A DNA stretch of 64,000 bases from Paenibacillus sp. JQZ6Y-1 (GTDB taxonomy: Bacteria; Bacillota; Bacilli; Paenibacillales; Paenibacillaceae): positions 1,426,001 to 1,490,000 of the forward strand of contig NZ_JBFDUZ010000001.1 in assembly GCF_040719145.1 (NCBI RefSeq). Reading direction: 5' to 3'. The position numbers were made by a program, and so were the translations under genes. Of the stretch, positions 25,455-34,508 are shown one piece after another (positions within the stretch are counted from its first letter, which is position 1; each line of letters begins with the position of its first letter). Below the pieces are notes generated by a model. That model ran no database searches. It saw only the letters and a program-made list of their open reading frames with translations, and was not told the origin of the DNA.

Positions 25455-27044
25455 ATGGCAGATGAGAACAATAAGAACCCGCAATCGAATGATCAAGAAG
25501 AAAATGTAACGCTGACGAACCGACAGGGCCATCCTGTCACCGACAACCAGAATGTACGTACTGTAGGCAACCGTGGTCCCGTTACACTGGAAAACTACAA
25601 TTTCCTCGAAAAAATAACCCATTTTGACCGTGAGCGTGTGCCTGAGCGTGTCGTGCATGCCCGTGGAGCGGGAGCGCATGGCGTGTTTGAAGCATACGGT
25701 ACAGTTGGCGATGAGCCGGTATCCAAATATACTCGTGCTAAGTTGTTCCAAGAAAAAGGCAAAGAAACACCGGTCTTTGTACGTTTTTCCACTGTGGTAC
25801 ATGGTGGGCATTCACCGGAAACATTGCGCGATCCGCGCGGCTTTGCAACCAAATTCTATACCGAAGATGGCAACTGGGATCTGGTTGGTAACAACCTGAA
25901 AATTTTCTTTATTCGTGATCCGTTGAAATTCCCGGATATGGTCCATGCGTTTAAGCCGGACCCTATTACAAACGTACAAGATATGGAGCGATTCTTTGAT
26001 TTTATCGGGAATAGCCCAGAATCCACACATATGATTACCTTCCTGTTCTCCCCTTGGGGCATTCCGGCAAACTACCGTGAAATGCAAGGATCAGGTGTAA
26101 ATACGTACAAGTGGGTGAATGAAGCTGGCGAAGCGGTATTGATCAAATACCACTGGGAACCGCTGCAAGGCATCCGCAATCTGTTGCAGGATGAAGCGAA
26201 CCAGATTCAATCACTCGACTTTAACCATGCCACTATCGATCTGTACGATGCAATTGAAAATGGCGAGTACCCAGAATGGGAGCTGTGTGTTCAGATCATG
26301 GAGGACAACTATCATCCAGAGCTGGACTTCGATCCGCTTGATCCAACCAAGCTGTGGCCAGAGGATCAATTCCCATTCCTGAAGGTCGGTAAAATGACGC
26401 TGAACCGCAATCCGGTCGACTACTTCAATGAAGTGGAACAAGTCGCATTCGGTACAGGCGTACTGGTCGACGGACTGGACTTCTCGGATGATAAGCTGCT
26501 GCAAGGACGTACCTTCTCGTACTCCGATACACAGCGACATCGTGTTGGCTCCAACTATCAACAGCTACCGATCAATGCGCCGCAAAGTCATGTGGCAACC
26601 AATCATCAGGGTGGACAAATGCGTTATCATAGCGACCGTGCACCGGGTCAGAATCCGCATGTGAACTATGAGCCATCTTCGCTGGGCGGTTTGAAGGAAG
26701 CGCCGAAGCCGGGCAAAGATCATGAGCCGGAATATTATGATGCACGTCTGATGCGCGAGAAGATCGACCGCCCGAATGATTTTGCTCAAGCGGGCGAAAC
26801 GTACCGCAATTTCGAAGATTGGGAACGCGATGAGCTGGTCAAAAACATCGGCGGCAATCTGGCGCAATGCAACGAAACGATCCGCAATCTGGTGTTGAAC
26901 AACATCACGCAGGCGGATGAGGATTATGGCAAACGTGTACGTGAGGAGATCACCAAAGCCGAAGCAATGGGCAAACCGACTCACCGCGCTCATGCTGCTG
27001 CCAAAAAAGCCGAAGACAAAGGTCATGACGCTAAGCCGTATTGA
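25455..27044 (+). CDS. katX: Catalase, KatX type
   Basis: This 529-residue haem catalase converts hydrogen peroxide to water and oxygen. The distal His is His68 in [18 protein letters not shown]. The active-site Asn lies in [11 protein letters not shown] (about 146-147), and the haem-ligand Tyr is Tyr356 in [12 protein letters not shown]. The sequence follows B. subtilis KatX (N-terminal [20 protein letters not shown], then [15 protein letters not shown]) more closely than vegetative KatA. It has a longer, Lys/Ala-rich tail. KatX protects germinating spores and is part of the general stress response. A matching promoter is suggested at 25321. GAAAGGCGG precedes the ATG. Confidence 0.92.
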   Translation: MADENNKNPQSNDQEENVTLTNRQGHPVTDNQNVRTVGNRGPVTLENYNFLEKITHFDRERVPERVVHARGAGAHGVFEAYGTVGDEPVSKYTRAKLFQEKGKETPVFVRFSTVVHGGHSPETLRDPRGFATKFYTEDGNWDLVGNNLKIFFIRDPLKFPDMVHAFKPDPITNVQDMERFFDFIGNSPESTHMITFLFSPWGIPANYREMQGSGVNTYKWVNEAGEAVLIKYHWEPLQGIRNLLQDEANQIQSLDFNHATIDLYDAIENGEYPEWELCVQIMEDNYHPELDFDPLDPTKLWPEDQFPFLKVGKMTLNRNPVDYFNEVEQVAFGTGVLVDGLDFSDDKLLQGRTFSYSDTQRHRVGSNYQQLPINAPQSHVATNHQGGQMRYHSDRAPGQNPHVNYEPSSLGGLKEAPKPGKDHEPEYYDARLMREKIDRPNDFAQAGETYRNFEDWERDELVKNIGGNLAQCNETIRNLVLNNITQADEDYGKRVREEITKAEAMGKPTHRAHAAAKKAEDKGHDAKPY

Positions 27045-27114
27045 TCGTTGAAATGTTGCAAGCAAGTCAAAATTGTAATGTAGAACGATATGATAAAAGT
27101 GAATAGCAATCACA

Positions 27115-27153
27115 AAAAGGATCAGCACGGGTATATACCGGCTGATCTTTTTT
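27115..27153 (+). terminator. Terminator of katX
   Basis: AAGGATCAGC pairs with GCTGATCTT, with inner GG/CC pairing, followed by TTTTT. Confidence 0.82.
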
Positions 27154-27312
27154 GTGATGAGCTGAATGATATTTGCTGTGCAGAGGAAGTAGGAATATAA
27201 AGGCGTTTATTCAGCGATTAGACGCAACAACAGAAATTGCTTTATACTAGATGGAACGTTTTGCATAGGTGAAGGTTCAAGTATACTAAGTAGGAATCAA
27301 AGGAGTGGCTGC

Positions 27313-28074
27313 ATGAAATACTGGACAAAAGAGATTTATGAGGAAATGCAGGCGTACAGTCTGCCGGGATTTTATGAAACGGAAGCAGAATTGGAAGAAG
27401 CTAGACAGTGGGCAATTGAGGATGGATATGACTTTGTGGAACAAGCGATAGAATCCAATACGTACCGTTTACCATTGTGGGAAAAGTATCTATCGCCCGA
27501 ACTAGTTGCATATGCTCGGAATCACCAGATGCTGAGCTGTTACTTGCCTGAGGAGAACGTCGTGCGAGCGGTAGAGCAAGCAAGACGAGAATGGGAGCAT
27601 ACATGGCATACGCTTTGCCAACAGTATGTGCAGCATTATGAACATTTGCAGCATCAATTGCCAGCAGGCGTAATAGAACTACAAGAACAATGTCATATTC
27701 ACGATGCAAAGATCATATCCGTTAAAGAATTACAGTTTGGTCAGGATATACATAATGCAGAACATGCCAAAACAATAGAGATTAGGATGGTTCATGGCAG
27801 TCAATATGGTTATCGTTTTACATTTACGGGTGTGACGCAATATACGTATGATGTAGATATTCATCATAACGTCTCTTTGTATAAAGAAGTGGATATAGAA
27901 GGGGAAGAACAGTTTGCATTTCGGATGCTACTCTGTAATGCAGTAGGAACAAAAGACAGTATGAATGAAATGGGTATTGTTTTTCACGATGTGACGGTGG
28001 AACAAGGAAGTCATCTCGGAGCTGCTGCTGATTTTGCTGAAAGCGAGCAATACGATTTCACTTTTGAAAACTAA
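27313..28074 (+). CDS. Hypothetical protein, probably DUF4085 family
   Basis: The 253-residue soluble protein begins MKYWTKEIYEEMQ, which I associate with the DUF4085 family of Firmicutes; I am only moderately sure. The first 120 residues are helical and rich in Glu and Gln. The second half alternates strands (IEIRMVHGSQYGYRFTFTGVTQY) and ends with an acidic tail. No catalytic motif, signal peptide or membrane segment is seen. AAAGGAGTGGCTGC precedes the ATG. A 50-codon gene follows 54 bases later and is probably cotranscribed. Confidence 0.65.
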   Translation: MKYWTKEIYEEMQAYSLPGFYETEAELEEARQWAIEDGYDFVEQAIESNTYRLPLWEKYLSPELVAYARNHQMLSCYLPEENVVRAVEQARREWEHTWHTLCQQYVQHYEHLQHQLPAGVIELQEQCHIHDAKIISVKELQFGQDIHNAEHAKTIEIRMVHGSQYGYRFTFTGVTQYTYDVDIHHNVSLYKEVDIEGEEQFAFRMLLCNAVGTKDSMNEMGIVFHDVTVEQGSHLGAAADFAESEQYDFTFEN

Positions 28075-28128
28075 CTGGCTCGTTTAATTTCATGAGATTC
28101 ATGGTAATGGATAACAGGAGGCGATCGT

Positions 28129-28281
28129 ATGAAAATCATTATTACGCAGGAAGAAGCAGTGCAAAAGGGCATCTGGAACGATGTGATGCAAATGTTCGGT
28201 GTGGAAAATGAGGACGAAACGTATCCACAGGAGCAATTCATTTTGTCTGAGGAACAGGCACGTAAAGTGAAGCTGATCTAG
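28129..28281 (+). CDS. Small conserved-looking protein (50 aa)
   Basis: A 50-codon frame starts at ATG seven bases after AGGAGG and ends in TAG before a strong terminator. The product begins MKIIITQEEAVQKGIWNDVM and ends LSEEQARKVKLI. This pattern recalls short Paenibacillus/Bacillus proteins in which a TQEEA start is followed by an acidic middle and a short helix. The role is unknown. It probably shares a transcript with the 27313 gene. Confidence 0.7.
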   Translation: MKIIITQEEAVQKGIWNDVMQMFGVENEDETYPQEQFILSEEQARKVKLI

Positions 28282-28310
28282 CTGTCAGTATCCTATAAAT
28301 ATCAAAAAGA

Positions 28311-28355
28311 AAAGAGCATGTCGGAAACATACGTATCATCCGACATGCTCTTTTT
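28311..28355. terminator. Terminator after the 50-codon gene
   Basis: AAAGAGCATGTCGGA pairs perfectly with its complement and is followed by TTTTT. It can also act on the opposite strand. Confidence 0.88.
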
Positions 28356-28511
28356 ATCATTTGTGATAGTGGTGTAGTACTATTTTGTTTTGTGACAGTC
28401 CCAATTGCCAAGAAGGGGACATATTCATAAGGACGTTCGTAAAGACGTACATAAAGACGATAACGACATTTTAAATGATAACGAATATCCATTTGTCATA
28501 CACTGGACTGT

Positions 28512-29837
28512 TTACCAGCGTAGCGGTGCACGATCATTCCAGAGTATCCAGCGATGAGTTTCCAAAATAGGCGCATTGCCGATATTATACTCGTTCACAC
28601 TGCCATGCTGAAGGTCGATCCAGTGTACCATGCCACTGTACGTACCAACGATCAGCCAGCGCTCATCCGGTGATACCGTCATCCCAGCAATCGTGCTGCC
28701 CAGATAATGCCGCCAAACTTCGACTCCATGCTTATCCAGCAGGCGCAAATATCCGTACGCATCACCTAGAATATTGCCTTGTTCCAGTGCAATCCCCGCA
28801 TATACACGCATCTCTTCATCCACAATCGGCAATTCGTCATATGGACCAATCTCACCGCGCTGCACCGCTGCCAAATTCACTTCAGACGTTGCTCCATTAT
28901 AAAAATGGCAGGCGTTGTACCAGACCGCCGTACTATCCAGATTGAAGAGACTGTAGTGAGGGTAACTAGACGACGGAGCAAAGTTATAGCGTTGCAGCGT
29001 CGGCATATACAATAGCCCATGCTCGCTGCCCTGATTGCCGTAAGCGATCCACTGTTCGTCAAAGGAAACCGCACCATGAACCATCGACGACAAGGTGCTT
29101 TCGTAATCTGGACCATAGTCCTCCAATTCCTCGGGCGATGGGGAGAGGATGGTAACCTGTTCATTGGATAGTAAGTATACGCCGTATTCACTAATTAACA
29201 GCAGCGATTGACCTTGATCAAACGGAACAAGCTGTACCAGACTATGGACCGCAGACTCAGCCGTTGCTAGAGATTGTATATTCGGTAAAAAGCCCGCTAT
29301 CGTGGACTGAATAGGTTGCCATTCGTAATAGGCGACTTCTATACCATTCAATTCGTAGTCAGGGTGCATTACGATGGAAATGCCCTTTTCATCGGCAAGC
29401 GCTACGCAGGCACCGTCAGGTGAGAAGCCAGCACGGCGTACATCCTTCACCCAAATCATTTCATCCTCAGAAGCCAGACAGATACGGCTGGTCGAAGCAT
29501 CTATACCGGTTTGTAGCAGTACTCGTGTACCCACAAAGCCAAGCGGAATGATAGGCTGCAAAATAGATGCGGCTTTCTCCTCGCTGAAGCCAGCAAGCAG
29601 AGGAGCGGAGGCAGGTGGCAGCAGCTCATGCAGTTGTTCGATTTCGTTGGCAGCATTGGCTGCTTCAATCATATACATCACTTCATGTGCGAGCGTATAT
29701 CGTTCGTCTTGAGGTTCTTCCTGCTGGGCAGACCAGCCGGTTTCAACGCCAATACGTACAAATTCGTTAATGTCTTGGGCATACTGTTTGCTTTGCTTTC
29801 GCCACTGTGCGGCAGCGACTTCATGTAACCACTCCAT
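28512..29837 (-). CDS. Beta-propeller-like (WD40-type) protein
   Basis: The 441-residue protein starts with a helical part (about 1-100). It then shows repeated four-strand units of about 40-45 residues typical of a beta-propeller: VKDVRRAGFSPDGACVALAD, IAGMTVSPDERWLIVGTYSG and VSFDEQWIAYGNQGS. There is no signal peptide, so it is cytoplasmic and may be a binding scaffold. The ATG follows ATAGGAGGTACATAG. Neighbours give no clue to function. No homologue with known role comes to mind. Confidence 0.7.
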   Translation of the reverse strand: MEWLHEVAAAQWRKQSKQYAQDINEFVRIGVETGWSAQQEEPQDERYTLAHEVMYMIEAANAANEIEQLHELLPPASAPLLAGFSEEKAASILQPIIPLGFVGTRVLLQTGIDASTSRICLASEDEMIWVKDVRRAGFSPDGACVALADEKGISIVMHPDYELNGIEVAYYEWQPIQSTIAGFLPNIQSLATAESAVHSLVQLVPFDQGQSLLLISEYGVYLLSNEQVTILSPSPEELEDYGPDYESTLSSMVHGAVSFDEQWIAYGNQGSEHGLLYMPTLQRYNFAPSSSYPHYSLFNLDSTAVWYNACHFYNGATSEVNLAAVQRGEIGPYDELPIVDEEMRVYAGIALEQGNILGDAYGYLRLLDKHGVEVWRHYLGSTIAGMTVSPDERWLIVGTYSGMVHWIDLQHGSVNEYNIGNAPILETHRWILWNDRAPLRW

Positions 29838-29982
29838 CTATGTACCTCCTATATGTCGATATAGCTTATTGTAACAGAAGGGAAAACATCATCTCAAAAT
29901 TAGCAGCTACACCGATTATGGTAGCGCAAGTGGATGGATAGTCTCCCGATCATACAATCCAATTATTCCAAGCTTATACCAT

Positions 29983-30018
29983 AAAAAGGCAGTACGGATC
30001 ATAATGATCCATACTGCC
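29983..30018 (-). terminator. Terminator of the 30067-30237 gene
   Basis: GGCAGTA-GGATC pairs with GATCC-TACTGCC; on the minus strand it is followed by TTTTTA. Confidence 0.75.
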
Positions 30019-30066
30019 TGCTATACGCATTATTCTAGATTCTTTAGGCAATCCTAGTGTATCGGA

Positions 30067-30237
30067 TTACTTATCGGAGTCTTTTTTGTCTTTGCTGTCG
30101 TCACCCGAGGCAACGGGAGACGGTTTGGATACCCATTCGTCAGCTTGCGTTTCAGGATTTGCACCCTGTTCCTTTTTACGTTTCTCCATTAGTGTGTCTT
30201 CCGAATTCGGATTTTCCATTTTGTTGTCTTGTGCCAT
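30067..30237 (-). CDS. Small hydrophilic protein (56 aa)
   Basis: A minus-strand frame starts at ATG (30235-30237) after a GAGGAGGAG ribosome binding site and ends in TAA, with a terminator behind it. The product begins MAQDNKMENPNSEDTLMEKR and ends in a Lys/Asp-rich tail (DDSKDKKDSDK). It is very hydrophilic and probably disordered. No family is recognised. It fills part of the 29838-30491 interval. Confidence 0.65.
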   Translation of the reverse strand: MAQDNKMENPNSEDTLMEKRKKEQGANPETQADEWVSKPSPVASGDDSKDKKDSDK

Positions 30238-30399
30238 GATGCTCTCCTCCTCGTGAATGATTCACTTTATTTTGTTCAGTATGCTCTGTTCTTCATTACC
30301 CGATTGCAGAAAAGGGAAACATAGAAATGTCGAAAATGTCATACCAGATGACGAAAAAGCGCTAAACAAACCATTTCATAATCTATAAAAAACAAAGGG

Positions 30400-30428
30400 T
30401 TGACATCTTCGGTGTATGAAGCTATTAT
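30400..30428 (+). promoter_or_regulatory. Promoter of the mhqOP-like operon
   Basis: TTGACA (30400-30405), 17 bases, TATTAT (30423-30428): a near-consensus sigma-A promoter with a start near 30435. Confidence 0.8.
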
Positions 30429-30444
30429 TATCTCATGATCAATA

Positions 30445-30460
30445 ATCTTTAAATTAAGAT
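30445..30460 (+). promoter_or_regulatory. Candidate MhqR-like operator
   Basis: ATCTTTAAATTAAGAT is an imperfect palindrome (arms ATCTT and AAGAT) about ten bases after the predicted start. Its ATCT...AGAT outline resembles the MhqR operator of B. subtilis. Confidence 0.5.
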
Positions 30461-30491
30461 TTATTATTTAAAGGTAAAAAAGGGGCGGATA

Positions 30492-31442
30492 ATGATGATG
30501 AAATCCACAGCAGGTATTCACCATATTACAGCGATTGTAGGGCATCCTCAGGAAAATGTAGATTTCTATGCAGGCGTGCTTGGCTTGCGGATGGTAAAAC
30601 AAACCGTGAACTTTGATGATCCGGGTACGTATCATTTTTACTTTGGCGATGAAGCTGGTCATCCGGGTACGATTATTACCTTTTTCCCTTGGGCAGGTGC
30701 AAGACAGGGTGTGATCGGTGACGGTCAGGTTGGTGTAACGACCTATGTCGTTCCAGAACAGGCATTGCCATTCTGGGCAGCACGCTTGCAGCAGTTTGAT
30801 ATTGCATTTGAAGAGGTGGAGCGTTTCGGCGAGCGTTATCTAGCATTTGACGATCCGCACGGCTTGCATTTGGAAATTGTGGCGCGCAGTGCTGGGAAAC
30901 AGAGCGAATGGAGCTTTGGTGGTGTGACGACGGATGTAGCGATCAAGGGATTCGGCGGAGCAACATTATTCTCTTCCCGTCCGGCGCAGACCGCTCATCT
31001 GCTCGAACAGGTGATGGGTTTGGAGCAGGTTGGGCAAGAAGGCGATTATGTGCGCTATCGCTCGACAGCCGATATTGGCAATATGATCGATCTGAAGCTG
31101 ACCACTGGTGTTCGCGGCGAAATGGGTGTCGGAACCGTGCATCATATCGCATGGCGCGCGGTGGATGATGCCGATCAGCTGCAATGGCAAAATGAAGTTC
31201 ATGATCAAGGATATGGCGTGACTGCCGTACGTGATCGCAACTATTTTAATGCGATTTACTTCCGCGAGCATGGTGAGATTCTGTTCGAGATTGCTACTGA
31301 TCCGCCGGGCTTTGCTCATGATGAATCGCTTGAAACCCTTGGTACCGAATTGAAGCTGCCAGAGCAATATGAGCAGCATCGTGCGCAGCTGAAACAGGTA
31401 CTGCTGCCTTTTGAAGTACGCGAGTTGGATCAGCCGCAATAA
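30492..31442 (+). CDS. mhqO: Ring-cleaving dioxygenase MhqO-like
   Basis: This 316-residue protein has two glyoxalase/vicinal-oxygen-chelate repeats and resembles B. subtilis MhqO. The first repeat opens GIHHITAIVGHPQENVDFYA, where the HH pair provides a metal ligand. The second includes VHHIAWRAVDD. The late EILFEIATDPPGFAHDE supplies a Glu ligand. MhqO-type enzymes help degrade hydroquinones and quinone conjugates under MhqR control. GGGGCGG lies before the ATG. A palindrome at the promoter (30445) and the DoxX gene downstream reproduce the mhqOP arrangement without an mhqN nitroreductase. Confidence 0.87.
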   Translation: MMMKSTAGIHHITAIVGHPQENVDFYAGVLGLRMVKQTVNFDDPGTYHFYFGDEAGHPGTIITFFPWAGARQGVIGDGQVGVTTYVVPEQALPFWAARLQQFDIAFEEVERFGERYLAFDDPHGLHLEIVARSAGKQSEWSFGGVTTDVAIKGFGGATLFSSRPAQTAHLLEQVMGLEQVGQEGDYVRYRSTADIGNMIDLKLTTGVRGEMGVGTVHHIAWRAVDDADQLQWQNEVHDQGYGVTAVRDRNYFNAIYFREHGEILFEIATDPPGFAHDESLETLGTELKLPEQYEQHRAQLKQVLLPFEVRELDQPQ

Positions 31443-31533
31443 TCAATGGCATGCTGAGAGGTATGTCGGAATGTACTAATTACTGAATGGAAATGTAATA
31501 CCAATTTCAAAAAATACAGAGGAGATGTTTACA

Positions 31534-31923
31534 ATGGAAGATATTGGACTGTTTATTATTCGCTTGATGCTGGGAATCGTGTTTTTATTTTATGGATCAC
31601 AAAAACTGTTTGGTTGGTTTGGCGGTTATGGAATCAAAGGTACTGGCGGCTGGTTTGAATCGATTGGTATCAAACCGGGCAATGCAGCGGCAGCACTTAG
31701 CGGGATTGCCGAGCTGTTAAGCGGTATCTTGTTCATTCTTGGTCTGTTCCTGCCGCTAGGCGCAGTGCTGGTAACAGTCATGATGATCGGTGCAATTGCT
31801 AAGGTACACGGTGCCAAAGGCTTTGCCAACGGCGGTGGCGGATTTGAGTATAATCTGTTTCTGATCGTTGTTGCTATTGGGCTGGCGCTGATCGGTCCAG
31901 GATCGATAGCTTTACACTTTTAA
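31534..31923 (+). CDS. mhqP: DoxX-family membrane protein, MhqP-like
   Basis: This 129-residue protein has four hydrophobic segments and the DoxX pattern: [21 protein letters not shown] at the start, then [21 protein letters not shown]. DoxX proteins are membrane partners in thiol or quinone stress. In B. subtilis, MhqP follows MhqO in the quinone-inducible operon. ATG 31534 is preferred to 31525 because AGAGGAG lies just before it. The gene follows mhqO by 91 bases and ends with a strong terminator. Confidence 0.85.
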   Translation: MEDIGLFIIRLMLGIVFLFYGSQKLFGWFGGYGIKGTGGWFESIGIKPGNAAAALSGIAELLSGILFILGLFLPLGAVLVTVMMIGAIAKVHGAKGFANGGGGFEYNLFLIVVAIGLALIGPGSIALHF

Positions 31924-31941
31924 GAATAGAAATGGTAATCG

Positions 31942-31983
31942 AAACACAATCATTGCATCTTTTGAATGATTGTGTTTCTTTTT
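31942..31983 (+). terminator. Terminator of the mhqOP-like operon
   Basis: AAACACAATCATT pairs perfectly with AATGATTGTGTTT and is followed by CTTTTT. Confidence 0.88.
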
Positions 31984-32028
31984 GTGATTATACGAATATT
32001 AAGGTACATATCTATTTATTTACGTCTG

Positions 32029-32042
32029 ATTAAGCGTTACCA
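32029..32042 (+). promoter_or_regulatory. Weak cre-like site before the rhamnose operon
   Basis: ATTAAGCGTTACCA matches the CcpA consensus TGWAANCGNTNWCA at about 11 of 14 positions. It lies about 60 bases upstream of the -10 element. Confidence 0.3.
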
Positions 32043-32080
32043 ATTTTAAATATATTTTTGTTTATTTCCGATTTTTATAT

Positions 32081-32108
32081 TTTCAAATAAAAACAGAAGT
32101 GATATACT
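32081..32108 (+). promoter_or_regulatory. Extended -10 promoter of the rhamnose operon
   Basis: TGATATACT (TG at 32100-32101, TATACT at 32103-32108) is an extended -10 element with a weak -35 (TTTCAA). The leader to the first gene is about 165 bases and shows no clear structure. Confidence 0.5.
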
Positions 32109-32277
32109 GCAAACAAAGGAACCGACTTGGGGCATCATATTCCCAACAAGCGGTGCATCGTAGGCAGTACCATTCAACTGATCTGTAATGCAATCAACTG
32201 CGTATCGATGGGCAGTCATTCACAGCTACATACCTACTCATATTGCCACAACGACGCAGATCAACGGAGGATGAAGC

Positions 32278-34347
32278 ATGATACCGAATCAATGGAATGC
32301 ACAGCAAGCAGATAACATTCAAGAAGGTGTGGACAAGCTCGTATACCGCTCCAATCTGATCGGCTCAGACCGTCGGGTATGTAACTGGGGTGGCGGCAAT
32401 ACGTCTAGTAAAGGAACAGTGCAGGATTTCCGAGGTCGCGATGTAGAAGTAATGTATGTAAAAGGTAGCGGCTCCGATCTAGCATCTATGAAAGCACAGC
32501 ATTTTACCGGATTACGCATGGACGATATTCGCCCGTTATTTGAACGCGAAGAGATGCCAGATGAAGAGATGGTAGCGTATCTAGGCAATTGCATGATAGA
32601 TGCGAAGGCACCGCGCCCATCCATTGAGACGTTGCTGCACGCTTTTCTGCCATTTCCGCATGTAGATCATACGCATCCTGATGCGATTATCAGTCTCTGC
32701 TGCGCAGATAACGGTAAAGAGCTGGCACATGAGATTTTTGGTGATACCTTTGTCTGGGTGCCGTATATTCGTCCGGGCTTTACATTATCGAAAATGATCG
32801 CTCAAGGTGTACTAGATCATCCTCACCCAGAATTGGTGCTGATGGAAAAGCATGGACTGGTAACATGGGGCGAAACGCAGGAAGAATGTTACAATAAAAC
32901 CATCGAGATCATTAATCGTGCTGCCCAATATATCGAAGACAAGGCAAAGCAAAAGCCGTTGTTTGGCGGCGAGAAATTGCAAGCGTTCTCATCGGAACAG
33001 CGCAAGCAGCTCGTATCCAGCCTCATGCCTGCGGTACGCGGTGCAGTTAGCGATAGCAAGAAGATGATTTTGACATTTGATGATGGCGACGATGTACTGG
33101 CATTTGTAAATGGCACTCATTCTGCTGTGTTATCACAGGTCGGCGCGGCTTGTCCCGATCATTTGGTACATACCAAGATGAAGCCGCTCTTTATCGACAT
33201 TATTCCCAATATGGACGATGTAGACGGGCTGAAGCAAGCAGTAATTCAGGGCATTCATCAATATAAGGAAGAATACAAAGCATACTTTGAGCGGAATCAT
33301 CACGAGGGCGATGTAATGTTCGAGCCAGCACCGCGCGTGATCCTTATTCCCGGTATTGGCATGATCAATACGGGGAAAAGTCATGCGATGTCGCTCGTGA
33401 GTGGTGCCTTATATCATCGTGCGATTGCTGTGATGGGTGGTGCGACTGCACTGGGCGAATTTGTCTCACTGAGCGAGTCAGAATCGTACAACGTCGAATA
33501 CTGGCCGCTGGAATTGTATAAATTATCGCTCGCTCCGGCAGAAGCGGAATTTTCCCGACAGATCGCGCTTATTACTGGTGGTGCAGGCGGTATTGGTAGT
33601 GCAACTGCACGTCGTCTGGTAAGTGAGGGCGCACATGTCGTACTGGCGGATCTGAATCTGGAAGGTGCGCAAAAGGTAGCTGACGAGCTGAATGAAGCCT
33701 TCGGTCCGAACCGTGCATTGGCGGTCAAGATGGATGTGACGAATGAACAACTGGTGTCACAAGCCTTTGCCGATACGGCGTTAGCATATGGCGGTGTAGA
33801 TGTACTCGTGAACAACGCTGGTTTAGCAACATCCAGTCCATTTGATGAGACATCACTGAAGGAATGGGAACTCAATATGAATGTATTGGGAACTGGCTAT
33901 TTCCTTGTAGCGCGCGAAGCATTCAAACTCATGAAGCAGCAGGAATTGGGCGGCAGCATGGTATTCATCGGCTCCAAAAACTCCGTATATGCGGGCAAAA
34001 ATGTAACGGCGTACAGCTCGGCAAAAGCACTGGAAGCACATCTGGCACGCTGCATCGCTGCCGAGGGCGGTGAGTTGGGTATTCGCGTGAATACGATTTT
34101 GCCGGATGCAATTTTACAAGGTTCAGCGATTTGGAATTCCAATTGGCGCAATGAGCGCGCCGCTGCTTATGGGATTGAGCCGGATCAGTTAGAAGAGCAT
34201 TATCGTAAGCGCACAACGCTGCTGGTGAACATTTACCCAGATGATATTGCCGAGGGTGTCGCTTACTTCGCTTCCTCCAAAGCAGCCAAAACGACGGGCT
34301 GTATGCTAACCATCGACGGCGGTGTACCAGCAGCATTTACAAGATAA
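32278..34347 (+). CDS. rhaEW: Bifunctional rhamnulose-1-phosphate aldolase / L-lactaldehyde dehydrogenase (RhaEW)
   Basis: This 689-residue fusion joins a class II aldolase domain (about 1-400) to an SDR domain (about 428-689). The aldolase includes NWGGGNTSSKGT near the start and the His pair in FPHVDHTHPDA, the zinc ligands. The SDR domain has ITGGAGGIGS and NNAG, with catalytic Tyr and Lys in YSSAK. The aldolase splits L-rhamnulose 1-phosphate into DHAP and L-lactaldehyde; in Bacillus the SDR half was reported to oxidise lactaldehyde to L-lactate. Reduction to propanediol is a possible alternative. GGAGG lies before the ATG. It starts the rhaEW-rhaI-rhaB-deoR operon. Confidence 0.93.
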   Translation: MIPNQWNAQQADNIQEGVDKLVYRSNLIGSDRRVCNWGGGNTSSKGTVQDFRGRDVEVMYVKGSGSDLASMKAQHFTGLRMDDIRPLFEREEMPDEEMVAYLGNCMIDAKAPRPSIETLLHAFLPFPHVDHTHPDAIISLCCADNGKELAHEIFGDTFVWVPYIRPGFTLSKMIAQGVLDHPHPELVLMEKHGLVTWGETQEECYNKTIEIINRAAQYIEDKAKQKPLFGGEKLQAFSSEQRKQLVSSLMPAVRGAVSDSKKMILTFDDGDDVLAFVNGTHSAVLSQVGAACPDHLVHTKMKPLFIDIIPNMDDVDGLKQAVIQGIHQYKEEYKAYFERNHHEGDVMFEPAPRVILIPGIGMINTGKSHAMSLVSGALYHRAIAVMGGATALGEFVSLSESESYNVEYWPLELYKLSLAPAEAEFSRQIALITGGAGGIGSATARRLVSEGAHVVLADLNLEGAQKVADELNEAFGPNRALAVKMDVTNEQLVSQAFADTALAYGGVDVLVNNAGLATSSPFDETSLKEWELNMNVLGTGYFLVAREAFKLMKQQELGGSMVFIGSKNSVYAGKNVTAYSSAKALEAHLARCIAAEGGELGIRVNTILPDAILQGSAIWNSNWRNERAAAYGIEPDQLEEHYRKRTTLLVNIYPDDIAEGVAYFASSKAAKTTGCMLTIDGGVPAAFTR

Positions 34348-34508
34348 GCGTATAGATGGTCATGTTTCCTCAGCTTATCTATGTTCAATAAAAAGTTATC
34401 AATCTATTACATTTTCATGAGTGAAGTGATTCGGTATTTGGCGCGGCAATGGCTGGATACCGAGCGCTTCTCATCATGTTCCCCTAATCCGATCAAGGAG
34501 GCATTATT

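Noticed and set aside
27401..27709. 102-codon minus-strand frame
   Set aside because: It is fully antisense to the DUF4085-like gene, with no ribosome binding site and no recognisable motif.
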